Of a stretch of DNA of 13,799 nt, positions 1 to 7,117 are shown one piece after another. The notes below the pieces were generated by a model that was given only the letters and a program-made list of their open reading frames with translations, did not search any database and was not told the DNA's origin. The stretch covers positions 1 to 13,799 of the forward strand of contig JAZRXD010000094.1 in NCBI GenBank assembly GCA_045600045.1. The letters are read 5' to 3'. Source of the DNA: UBA1715 sp045600045. Lineage in GTDB: Bacteria > Bacteroidota > Bacteroidia > Bacteroidales > UBA1715. Within the stretch, counting starts at the first letter, position 1; each line of letters starts with the position of its first letter. The translations under genes and the position numbers were made by a program.

Positions 1-707
1 CAGAACCAAACAAAAAAGACTCTGATTTGATAATCAGTTTAGGTGGCGACGGAACGTTTTTAAAATGTGCTCATTTAAGCTACAAAACCAACATTCCAAT
101 ACTGGGAATTAATTTTGGAAAATTAGGATTTTTAGCCCAAACGAATCCTGACGATATTGACTTCATAATCAAAAACATAAAAGAAAATAACTTCAAAATT
201 AAAAAGAAAACACTTTTAGATTTCTCTTACAAAAACAAAAGCAATAACATTTCCGGCATTGGATTAAACGAAATCACTCTACAAAAAAGCAATGCCGTAA
301 AACTAATCAAAATCAACATATACGTAGGCAAAGAATTTCTTTGTTCTTTTTGGGCCGATGGCGTCGTAATCAGTACCCCAACAGGTTCCACAGGATATTC
401 GCTTAGCTTAGGCTCACCTATCCTAACCCCCGAAAATCATTCCTGCATCATCACACCAATTGCACCTCACACGCTCAATATTCGTCCCATAATAATTCCT
501 GACAACGAAAAAATAACAATTGAAGCTACTGGAGAATTCACTGAATTTTTAATTTCTAACGACTATTCCAGTCAAATCATCAAGCAAAATCCCCGTATAA
601 CTATCAAAAAATCAAGATTTTGTATTCCAACAATTGAATTTACAACAAAAAATTTTTTTGGAACATTGCGAGAAAAATTAAATCTTGGAATGGACGTAAG
701 AAAATAA
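1..707 (+). CDS. nadK: NAD kinase, 5'-truncated by the window edge
   Basis: NAD kinase phosphorylates NAD to NADP in the cytoplasm and is the cell's source of NADP(H). The reading frame is open from the window edge (first full codon at base 3), so the true start lies outside; the first apparent start, a TTG at 27, is an internal Leu codon. Near the visible N-terminus is the hallmark LGGDGTFL, whose GGDG loop contributes the catalytic Asp and binds nucleotide phosphate. Further on are GLNE and the family signature STPTGSTGYSLS, with the C-terminal region GSPIL..PIAPHTLNIRP typical of the beta-sandwich NAD-binding domain. About 235 residues are visible against a usual 290 or so, so roughly the N-terminal fifth is missing. 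It is followed 62 bases later by a DUF6089-type gene, a neighbourhood I recall from many Bacteroidales. Function is assigned with high confidence. Confidence 0.96.
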   Translation, partial: EPNKKDSDLIISLGGDGTFLKCAHLSYKTNIPILGINFGKLGFLAQTNPDDIDFIIKNIKENNFKIKKKTLLDFSYKNKSNNISGIGLNEITLQKSNAVKLIKINIYVGKEFLCSFWADGVVISTPTGSTGYSLSLGSPILTPENHSCIITPIAPHTLNIRPIIIPDNEKITIEATGEFTEFLISNDYSSQIIKQNPRITIKKSRFCIPTIEFTTKNFFGTLREKLNLGMDVRK

Positions 708-738
708 GCATTGACGAAACATTTATCAAATTTTCTTT

Positions 739-746
739 TATATTTG
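739..746 (+). promoter_or_regulatory. Bacteroidetes -7 promoter box (TATATTTG)
   Basis: TATATTTG matches the Bacteroidetes primary sigma -7 consensus TAnnTTTG exactly and lies 23 bases before the ATG at 770. The -33 element is weak: a TTG at 711-713 is spaced wider than usual. A run of alternating A and T (748-760) fills most of the space between the box and the start codon. The box would drive the two tandem outer-membrane protein genes. Confidence 0.5.
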
Positions 747-747
747 C

Positions 748-760
748 ATATATATATATA
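748..760 (+). repeat. AT dinucleotide run in the 5' untranslated region
   Basis: Thirteen bases of strictly alternating A and T lie immediately after the -7 box and 9 bases before the start codon of the first outer-membrane protein gene. They cover the expected transcription start. Such short dinucleotide tracts can change length by slippage, but this one is modest and may simply reflect AT-rich intergenic sequence. Confidence 0.75.
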
Positions 761-769
761 CTGACTTAT

Positions 770-1714
770 ATGTTCAAAGGACTGAAAAATTTAGTTTGTA
801 TACTTACTGCACTTGTTCTTTTTTCATCAATTGCAGTTGGACAAGATAAGATGTGGAAAACGTATCCTTATGAACTTATCGGAGGGTTCGGCCCATCTTT
901 CATGCTTGGCGAATTAGGTGGTGGTCCTGGTGTTGGTCGAAATTCCATTCTTGATATTGACTTTTTGTCTACCCGATTTGGTGGTTGCATTGGTTTACGC
1001 AAAACATTCCGTGAACGTTTGTCTTGGCAAGCTACATATACAATGGGTATGCTTTATGGTAGTGACCAAAAAACCGATGAATATTTCCGTTCAGATCGTG
1101 ACATTTCTTTCAGAACACCTATTCAAGAATTAAGTTTTCGATTAGACTATAAAATCAGAAAAGAACGTGGTGGCCACATTTATGACTTACGTGGTGTTCG
1201 TGGTCAAAAAGGTGTAACACTTTCTACTTATTGGTTTGCGGGAATCGGAGTTTACCACTTCAATCCTAAAGCACGTATCGAAGGAGAATGGATAGCCTTA
1301 CAACCAATTGGGACAGAAGGACAAAATTATATTGAAACTCGTAGACCTTATTCCCTATTCCAAGTATGTGTGCCAATCGGTTTGATTGCAAAATATAGTA
1401 TTAATAGAAGATGGTCAATTTCTGCCGAGGCAGGTTTACGATTCCTATTCACCGATTATCTTGATGACGTAAGTACAACTTATGCTAATCCTGATTTAGT
1501 TGCATTACACGACAATACAGTTTCTGATGCTGCGGCAATTTTAGCGGCCGACCCTGCTTATGTAAAACATTGCTACGAAGATAATAACCAATATCATTAC
1601 TACAACGAACAACGTGGAGATCCATACGACAGAGATTTTTACATGTTTTTTATGATTTCCGCTCATTACAAAATGAAACAAACCAGAGATGGTTGGCCAA
1701 CGTTTAAAAAATGA
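770..1714 (+). CDS. DUF6089-type outer-membrane beta-barrel protein
   Basis: Predicted exported outer-membrane beta-barrel protein of unknown role, 314 residues. Residues 1-25 form a signal peptide (Lys-rich start, hydrophobic core, cleavage near AVGQ). The mature part alternates short hydrophobic/aromatic strands with polar turns, as in small OmpA/porin-like barrels. Two stretches fit the family called DUF6089 in Bacteroidetes: LQPIGTEGQ at 177-185 and TDYLDDVSTTY at 228-238. An insert at about 240-280 (Asn/Asp/Tyr-rich) before the last strand could be a surface loop. The ATG at 770 gives a well-formed signal peptide and follows a -7 box at a plausible distance; no Shine-Dalgarno is visible, as usual in this phylum. 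It sits just after nadK, a common Bacteroidales arrangement, and is followed by a second, shorter protein of similar type. The family assignment is from remembered motifs; biochemical function is unknown. Confidence 0.8.
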   Translation: MFKGLKNLVCILTALVLFSSIAVGQDKMWKTYPYELIGGFGPSFMLGELGGGPGVGRNSILDIDFLSTRFGGCIGLRKTFRERLSWQATYTMGMLYGSDQKTDEYFRSDRDISFRTPIQELSFRLDYKIRKERGGHIYDLRGVRGQKGVTLSTYWFAGIGVYHFNPKARIEGEWIALQPIGTEGQNYIETRRPYSLFQVCVPIGLIAKYSINRRWSISAEAGLRFLFTDYLDDVSTTYANPDLVALHDNTVSDAAAILAADPAYVKHCYEDNNQYHYYNEQRGDPYDRDFYMFFMISAHYKMKQTRDGWPTFKK

Positions 1715-1771
1715 TAATGTTTGATACTAAAAACAACATTTCCTCGTTTTAAAAACATTGTGTCAAAAGAA

Positions 1772-2470
1772 ATGAATCTCGGGAAAAAAATCTTTTATTT
1801 TCTTCTATTTTTAGTTTGTTGCAGGGAACTTTCCGCACAACATAAAGATATTGACTTTGGTTTTCTGATTGGTACAGCCCAATACAACGGTGACGTAAAC
1901 ATGACGAAAGCATACCACTCTCCACAACCCGCTCTTGCCTTATTATTTAGAAAAAACTACAATCCCCACTATTCGTTACGATTTAGTGCAACTTTCGGAA
2001 ATTTAAGAGAGAATGATTCTGAATTTGACAACGCCTACCAACAAGAACGAGACTTTTACTTTGATAACACACGGATTATTGAATTTTCAGGAGGAATTGA
2101 ATTCAATTTTTTTGAAATAACACACGAGAAAAAGAACCATAACTTTTCACCGTACGTCACATTTGCCCTCGGTGCCATGTATATGGAAGACTTGAAATGG
2201 TTTGAAACCATTGACATTCCAATGGGATTAGGACTCAAATTCAAATTAGCACCAAAATTGGAACTTCGAGGAGAATGGACATTTAGAAAAACATTTACTG
2301 ATAAATTGGACCAGCTTGCCAACGAAGCAAAAGATGGTTACCTACAATACAAACAAATATCGTTTAATAAAACAAAAGATTGGTTTTCTATTTTAGGAAT
2401 CTCCCTACTTTTCAACTTCAGCGACGACAAGGCGCCTTGTCACATCTACAATATACGGAAATACAACTAA
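1772..2470 (+). CDS. Second DUF6089-like outer-membrane protein
   Basis: Predicted exported beta-barrel protein of about 232 residues. Starting at the ATG at 1772 gives a clean signal peptide (MNLGKKIF..., hydrophobic core, cleavage after ELSA before Gln23). In-frame GTG (1760) and TTG (1721) starts would add a poorly fitting extension, so 1772 is preferred. The mature part begins DIDFGFLIGTAQYNGDV, resembling the first strand of DUF6089-type proteins, followed by RFSATFGN, a SPYVTFALGAMYM strand and a C-terminal strand SILGISLLFNF, then a short tail with a Cys (APCHIY). Two adjacent Cys in the signal peptide do not form a lipobox. It is shorter than and clearly diverged from the gene 57 bases upstream; the two may be old paralogues sharing a transcript. 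Its stop codon overlaps the stop of topB by 4 bases. Function unknown. Confidence 0.78.
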   Translation: MNLGKKIFYFLLFLVCCRELSAQHKDIDFGFLIGTAQYNGDVNMTKAYHSPQPALALLFRKNYNPHYSLRFSATFGNLRENDSEFDNAYQQERDFYFDNTRIIEFSGGIEFNFFEITHEKKNHNFSPYVTFALGAMYMEDLKWFETIDIPMGLGLKFKLAPKLELRGEWTFRKTFTDKLDQLANEAKDGYLQYKQISFNKTKDWFSILGISLLFNFSDDKAPCHIYNIRKYN

Positions 2471-4491
2471 CTATTAAATGGCTTTCGATATGAACAGCCA
2501 TTCTTCCATTCGGAGCATCCGTAAGCAGTATTCCCTTTTATAATTTGACCTTTTCCACAAAGAGGACACTTTGATCCGACAATCGTATTGGATTGTGCAA
2601 CAGTTTGACTTTCGTTAGACAAGACTGTTTTCTTCGTATCCTTTTTCGTTGTTTTTGGTTTCGAAGATTTCTTTCCCTTTTCTGTGATTTCGGTAATTGC
2701 CACTCGACGATTTGTGTTATCCCTTAACACTGTCATTACAATTTCCGAAACCATTGCTTTTAACTCATCAAGGAATTGTTTTGCATCGTATTTGTGTTGT
2801 TCTATTTCACGAAGTTTCTTCTCCCAAGTTCCTGTTAATTCTGCACTTTTTAACAACTCCTCATGAATCATTTGTATCAATTCAATACCAGTTTGCGTTG
2901 CTATTAAATTCTTTTTTTCTTTTATAATGTAACGACGTTTAAATAAGGTTTCTATAATCGCTGCACGAGTAGATGGTCGTCCAATTCCATTCTCTTTCAA
3001 TGCGTCACGTAGTTCTTCATTATCCACCATTTTACCAGCAGTTTCCATTGCTCTCAGCAACGTTGCTTCGGTATATGGTTTCGGAGGTTGTGTCCACTTT
3101 TCAGCTAAATCTGGTTTATGAGGCCCCGATTCTCCCTTTACAAATGTTGGCAAAACACCTTCTTCCTCCTCCGTTTTTTCATCATCATCCTGCACTTTAT
3201 TACCAAACACCACACGCCATCCTGGATCAAGTATATTTTTTCCGGTAGCCTTAAATTCATATTCATTAACCTTTCCAAGAACCGAAGTTGACGTGAATTT
3301 ACAATCTGGATAGAAGGCTGCAATAAAACGTTTGGCTATTAAATCAAAAACACGCTCTTCATCTTGCGAAAGATTGTGAGGCGTAACTCCCGTTGGAATT
3401 ATAGCATGGTGATCGGTTACTTTTGATGAATCAAATACTTTCTTGCTTTTTGGTAATTTTTTCCCTTTAAATGGTTCTAACAAAGGTACATACGAACTAA
3501 TTCCAGCCAAACCACCCATTATTTGAGGACATTTCGAATAGATATCGTCACTCAAGAAAGTGGTGTCAACACGAGGATATGTTGTAAATTTCTTTTCATA
3601 TAAACTTTGTATCAATTGCAAGGTTTTATCAGCCGAGAATGCATATTTTTTATTGCATTCAACCTGTAATGAAGTCAAATCAAACAACCTTGGTGGTGCT
3701 TCCGTTCCTTTTTTATCCGTGGTGTCGATAATAGTAAAAAGCGTATCTTTTATTGCATCCAATATTTTCTGCCCGTCTTCTTTCGAAGTGAATTTCCCCG
3801 AAGTTGCTGTAAAAACCGTATCACGATAGGTTGTTGACAAAACCCAATATTGTTCAGGTGTAAAGTTTTTTATTTGTAATTGGCGATTTACTATCATGGC
3901 CAACGTTGGTGTTTGCACACGCCCTATTGACAATACTTGACGATTTTGACCATATTTCAATGTATATAATCTGGTCGCATTCATTCCCAACAACCAATCT
4001 CCTATCGCGCGAACCAGTCCTGCTTCGTACAAAGATTGATATTCATTTTGTGATTTTAAATTATTAAAACCTTCACGAATTGCTTCTTCTGTCAGCGATG
4101 AAATCCAAAGTCTTTCAACCGGACATTTCGCCCTTGCTTTCTGCATAACCCAACGTTGAATCAATTCTCCTTCCTGACCAGCATCACCGCAATTTATAAT
4201 TTTATCAGCCTTTTGCATAAGTGATTCTATCACTCTAAATTGTTTTTCAACGCCTTTATCATCAATCAACTTTATTCCAAATTGTGGGGGAATCATTGGT
4301 AAACGCGACAACGACCACGATTTCCACAATTCTGTATAATCATGAGGTTCTTTCAAGGTACACAAATGACCAAAAGTCCACGTCACCTGATAACCATTTC
4401 CTTCCATATAGCCATCGTGAGCATCATTTGCGCCAATTACATGGGCAATATCACGGGCAACACTTGGTTTTTCGGCTATACAGACTATCAT
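2467..4491 (-). CDS. topB: DNA topoisomerase III (type IA)
   Basis: Type IA topoisomerase, 674 residues. It relaxes and decatenates DNA by cutting one strand and passing another, working with RecQ-type helicases on replication and recombination intermediates. The N-terminal Toprim domain (about 1-135) has the invariant Glu in IAEKPS (residue 7) and the metal-binding acidic block CGDAGQEGEL (101-110). The catalytic tyrosine is Tyr305 in TTYPRVDT. SIGRVQTPTLAMI (188-200) and GIGRPST (502-508) are further family signatures. A basic Lys/Thr-rich linker (about 605-622) leads to a C-terminal zinc ribbon with Cys642, Cys645, Cys659 and Cys666. The domain architecture is complete. Start ATG at 4491 is 4 bases after the stop of the HAD gene, so the two are probably co-transcribed. 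No space for a terminator exists between this gene and the convergent DUF6089-like gene. Relatives occur on Bacteroidetes conjugative elements, but no element genes are seen here. Confidence 0.96.
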   Translation of the reverse strand: MIVCIAEKPSVARDIAHVIGANDAHDGYMEGNGYQVTWTFGHLCTLKEPHDYTELWKSWSLSRLPMIPPQFGIKLIDDKGVEKQFRVIESLMQKADKIINCGDAGQEGELIQRWVMQKARAKCPVERLWISSLTEEAIREGFNNLKSQNEYQSLYEAGLVRAIGDWLLGMNATRLYTLKYGQNRQVLSIGRVQTPTLAMIVNRQLQIKNFTPEQYWVLSTTYRDTVFTATSGKFTSKEDGQKILDAIKDTLFTIIDTTDKKGTEAPPRLFDLTSLQVECNKKYAFSADKTLQLIQSLYEKKFTTYPRVDTTFLSDDIYSKCPQIMGGLAGISSYVPLLEPFKGKKLPKSKKVFDSSKVTDHHAIIPTGVTPHNLSQDEERVFDLIAKRFIAAFYPDCKFTSTSVLGKVNEYEFKATGKNILDPGWRVVFGNKVQDDDEKTEEEEGVLPTFVKGESGPHKPDLAEKWTQPPKPYTEATLLRAMETAGKMVDNEELRDALKENGIGRPSTRAAIIETLFKRRYIIKEKKNLIATQTGIELIQMIHEELLKSAELTGTWEKKLREIEQHKYDAKQFLDELKAMVSEIVMTVLRDNTNRRVAITEITEKGKKSSKPKTTKKDTKKTVLSNESQTVAQSNTIVGSKCPLCGKGQIIKGNTAYGCSEWKNGCSYRKPFNS

Positions 4492-4495
4492 TTAT

Positions 4496-5353
4496 CTACT
4501 TTAATTTATTTTGATTCTTAATTTCCAACTGATTAAATTCAAAATTCGATTTTATTTGAGACAGAATCGATTCAACAATTTTATATATTTCTTTACCTTT
4601 TGTATAATCAGCTGCACAAGCAAAATTCACTCTGTTTTCGTGAATCAGTTTCTTCGCCAAATCTTTTTTGTCCTTACTTGTAGAACGATATATAGCTATA
4701 GAATTTCCTCCTGCTTGCTTAACCATACGCATACATGGAACATCAGTTTCTCCGTCACCGAAATATATCATATGAGAAAATGGTATTGGACGTTCCGATT
4801 CTGATTTGTACTCATTAACCATATAATTTTCGCTAATATTGGCAACGCCTTTGTTAATCATAAAAAGGAATTGCGTCTTTGCCGTAAAATCAACAGCCAC
4901 AGCTGGCCATTCTGCTATTCCATCTACATTATACAAAAAAGAACAAGCGTAAATTTGTTTGAATTTCGACGCAATTCGTGTGCCTTCAATCATTTCCTTT
5001 AGACCTGATGAATTTATATAATGTTCTACCAAAACATCATATTTTTTGGCCAATTCGTCAACAACGTCAAACCATTCTTCAACACCTTTGTACAATTCAA
5101 CACTTTTGCCATATTCAACAAAAGCCTCCCGCCGAATGCTTTTTCCCGCCATTCTGGATTTGTCAATCATCAATTTCATATAGCAAAGTATATTGCTTGC
5201 ATTGTGAGTTTTTACCAACGCATCAACCTCTGCCCAAAAATCACGTTTGTTTTTTATTCCAATATCTTTCAGAAAATCGTACTCCTGCATATTACAAGGA
5301 GACAACGTTCCATCAAAATCGTAAATAAGTGCAACTGTAGGTTTCTTTGCCAT
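4496..5353 (-). CDS. HAD-superfamily hydrolase (phosphatase-like)
   Basis: Haloacid-dehalogenase-superfamily protein of 285 residues, probably a cytoplasmic Mg-dependent phosphatase; the substrate cannot be told from sequence. Motif I is YDFDGTLSP with the nucleophile Asp12 and acid/base Asp14. Motif II is probably Ser115 in YINSSGLKEMI, motif III Lys159, and motif IV is YFGDGETDVPCM (197-208), with the acidic metal ligands in GDGETD. A largely helical insert (about 20-100) between motifs I and II is the expected cap. The C-terminal 20 residues are Asn/Lys/Gln-rich and look like a disordered tail. Its stop lies 4 bases before the topB start, so HAD and topB form a likely two-gene operon. A -7-like box lies 20 bases upstream. 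The superfamily is certain; the physiological role is not. It might act on a small metabolite or on a protein or nucleic-acid phosphate; linkage to topB alone does not decide. Confidence 0.9.
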   Translation of the reverse strand: MAKKPTVALIYDFDGTLSPCNMQEYDFLKDIGIKNKRDFWAEVDALVKTHNASNILCYMKLMIDKSRMAGKSIRREAFVEYGKSVELYKGVEEWFDVVDELAKKYDVLVEHYINSSGLKEMIEGTRIASKFKQIYACSFLYNVDGIAEWPAVAVDFTAKTQFLFMINKGVANISENYMVNEYKSESERPIPFSHMIYFGDGETDVPCMRMVKQAGGNSIAIYRSTSKDKKDLAKKLIHENRVNFACAADYTKGKEIYKIVESILSQIKSNFEFNQLEIKNQNKLK

Positions 5354-5373
5354 ATCAAACGTTTCAAGTTCTA

Positions 5374-5381
5374 CAAATGTA
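5374..5381 (-). promoter_or_regulatory. -7 promoter box (TACATTTG) upstream of HAD-topB
   Basis: Read on the minus strand, TACATTTG matches TAnnTTTG and lies 20 bases before the HAD start codon. A good -33 TTTG at normal spacing is not visible. The box is part of a small dyad, TACA-AA-TGTA on the plus strand, that recurs over the FadL-like gene promoter (10544-10551). Confidence 0.45.
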
Positions 5382-5440
5382 AGAATTCGTCTTGTGTAAA
5401 ATCTTTAAAACCCAAAAACTTTTTCACAATAAATGAAACC

Positions 5441-6976
5441 TTATCCTGCCCAATGTTCTCTGTCCAAACTTCTATATTGTATTGCTTCGGCAAGGTGTTC
5501 TGGTTCAATATTTTCCGACTCTGCTAAATCTGCAATGGTACGCGACACCTTGATTATTCTGTCGTATGCACGAGCCGACAAACCAAGTTTTTCCATTGCT
5601 GTTTTCAATATAGTTTGGCATTCGTCATTCAACACACAATATTTTCGAATCAATTTTGCATCCATCTGCGCATTGCAATAAATCGGCATGTTTTCAAATC
5701 GTTTTTGTTGAATTTCACGACAACGTACAACCCGTTCCCGAATTTCCTGACTTGTCTCAACCGGAGTTTTATTTGACAATTCCTCAAACGGAACAGGAAC
5801 TACCTCTATATGTATATCTATTCGATCCAACAATGGTCCGGAAATTCTATTCAAATATTTTTGCACAACTCCCGGACTACAGACACATTGTTTTTCTGGA
5901 TGATTGTAATACCCGCATGGACATGGATTCATCGAAGCTATCAACATAAAACTTGCAGGGTAATCCACCGTGAATTTTGCACGAGAAATGTTTATATGTC
6001 TATCTTCCAATGGTTGACGCATAACCTCCAATACCTGTCTTTTAAATTCAGGCAATTCGTCGAGGAACAACACGCCATTGTGAGCAAGTGAAATCTCACC
6101 TGGTTGCGGATACGTTCCTCCTCCTACCAATGCCACATCACTTACCGTATGGTGTGGAGAACGAAACGGACGCTCCGACATTAACGAAACGTGTCCTCCC
6201 AACTTACCAGCAACAGAATGGATTTTTGTAGTTTCCAAAGCTTCGTGCAATGTTAAAGGTGGTAAAATGGAAACAATACGTTTCGCCAACATTGTCTTTC
6301 CTGCTCCGGGCGGACCAACCATAATTAGATTATGCCCTCCGGCAGCGGCAATTTCCAATGCTCGTTTCACATTTTCCTGACCTTTTACATCTGCAAAATC
6401 ATACGTACAATTATCTACATGTTTGAAAAATTCTTCACGTGTATTTACTTCTGTTTTTGAAAGCACAACTTTACCTTCGAAAAAATCAATCACATCTTTT
6501 ATATTATCAACGCCGTAAACGTCTAAATCGTTTACCACCGCCGCTTCACGTGCATTTTCTTTTGGTAATATAAAACCTTTGAATCCAAATTTACGGGCTT
6601 CTATTGCCATAGACAAGGCTCCCGTAATTCTATGAACGCCACCATCAAGCGACAATTCACCCATAATAATATAATCACCGACATTCGAAGCTACAATTTG
6701 TTGCGATGCCGATAAAATACCTATAGCCAATGTTAAATCATAGGCAGTTCCTTCCTTTCTGAGGTCTGCCGGTGCCATATTTATTGTAATTTTTCGACCT
6801 GGCAACTTATAACCCACACTTCTTAATGCCGATTCTATTCGTTGCTGACTTTCCTTTACTGCACTATCTGGTAATCCTACCAAATAAAAATTCACACCGC
6901 TGACTATATCTGTTTCAACGGTAATAATTCGTGCGTCAATCCCATTGACTGCACCACCATACGTTTTTACTAGCAT
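5441..6976 (-). CDS. comM: ComM/YifB family Mg-chelatase-like AAA+ ATPase
   Basis: Member of the YifB/ComM family, 511 residues, normal full length. Characterised ComM proteins of Gammaproteobacteria are hexameric helicases that drive branch migration when transforming DNA integrates; the role in Bacteroidetes is less studied. An N-terminal ChlI-like domain (about 1-170; contains LVGLPDSAVKES and GELSLDGGV) precedes the AAA+ core. Walker A is GPPGAGKT (221-228), followed by RPFRSPHHT (269-277), Walker B VLFLDELPE (302-310), a four-Cys cluster in PCPCGYYNHPEKQCVC (351-366) and the LLDRIDIHIE Arg-finger region (382-391). The C-terminal ChlI domain has LSARAYDRIIKVSRTIADL (466-484). The start at 6976 is well supported because the conserved domain begins at once. 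The gap of 87 bases to the HAD gene contains that gene's own promoter-like box, so this gene is probably transcribed alone or from 7035-7042. All catalytic motifs appear intact. Confidence 0.95.
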   Translation of the reverse strand: MLVKTYGGAVNGIDARIITVETDIVSGVNFYLVGLPDSAVKESQQRIESALRSVGYKLPGRKITINMAPADLRKEGTAYDLTLAIGILSASQQIVASNVGDYIIMGELSLDGGVHRITGALSMAIEARKFGFKGFILPKENAREAAVVNDLDVYGVDNIKDVIDFFEGKVVLSKTEVNTREEFFKHVDNCTYDFADVKGQENVKRALEIAAAGGHNLIMVGPPGAGKTMLAKRIVSILPPLTLHEALETTKIHSVAGKLGGHVSLMSERPFRSPHHTVSDVALVGGGTYPQPGEISLAHNGVLFLDELPEFKRQVLEVMRQPLEDRHINISRAKFTVDYPASFMLIASMNPCPCGYYNHPEKQCVCSPGVVQKYLNRISGPLLDRIDIHIEVVPVPFEELSNKTPVETSQEIRERVVRCREIQQKRFENMPIYCNAQMDAKLIRKYCVLNDECQTILKTAMEKLGLSARAYDRIIKVSRTIADLAESENIEPEHLAEAIQYRSLDREHWAG

Positions 6977-7034
6977 AATTTGATTTATTCTTCTCTTGTC
7001 GCATATATAACCTTTGTTGGGCTTTCAACACGAC

Positions 7035-7042
7035 CAAAGATA
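7035..7042 (-). promoter_or_regulatory. -7 promoter box (TATCTTTG) upstream of comM
   Basis: On the minus strand TATCTTTG matches TAnnTTTG and lies 58 bases before the comM start. The same octamer precedes the tRNA-Arg gene (13470-13477). No convincing -33 element is seen at the right distance. The rest of the 141-base gap between comM and ddl holds no visible gene, and no clear terminator for ddl. Confidence 0.4.
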
Positions 7043-7117
7043 GAATAAAATCAAATCTTTTGTATTGTTAAATAATGGCGTCGTTACTAAACATCCATTA
7101 ACAAATAACAACAACTA

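Noticed and set aside
1711..1752. Small 13-codon frame starting ATGATAATG at the end of the first DUF6089-type gene
   Set aside because: It overlaps the previous stop and could act as a leader, but it has no conserved feature or ribosome site; A/T-rich sequence gives such frames by chance.
1721..1771. TTG or GTG upstream starts for the second DUF6089-like protein
   Set aside because: They add residues that would place a charged, non-hydrophobic stretch before the signal peptide; the ATG at 1772 gives a standard one.
1817..1830. Possible lipobox (two adjacent Cys) in the signal peptide of the second DUF6089-like protein
   Set aside because: The residue before the first Cys is Val and the one before the second is Cys, neither of which fits; a signal peptidase I site (LSA before Gln) follows.
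2467..4491. topB as part of a conjugative element
   Set aside because: Topoisomerase III genes do occur on Bacteroidetes conjugative transposons, but the neighbours are chromosomal housekeeping genes and no mobilisation, integrase or tra gene is present.
5021..5527. 168-codon open frame on the plus strand across the HAD and comM genes
   Set aside because: Composition is Phe/Asn/Cys-rich without domains, it is antisense to two well-supported genes, and it spans the promoter region of one of them.
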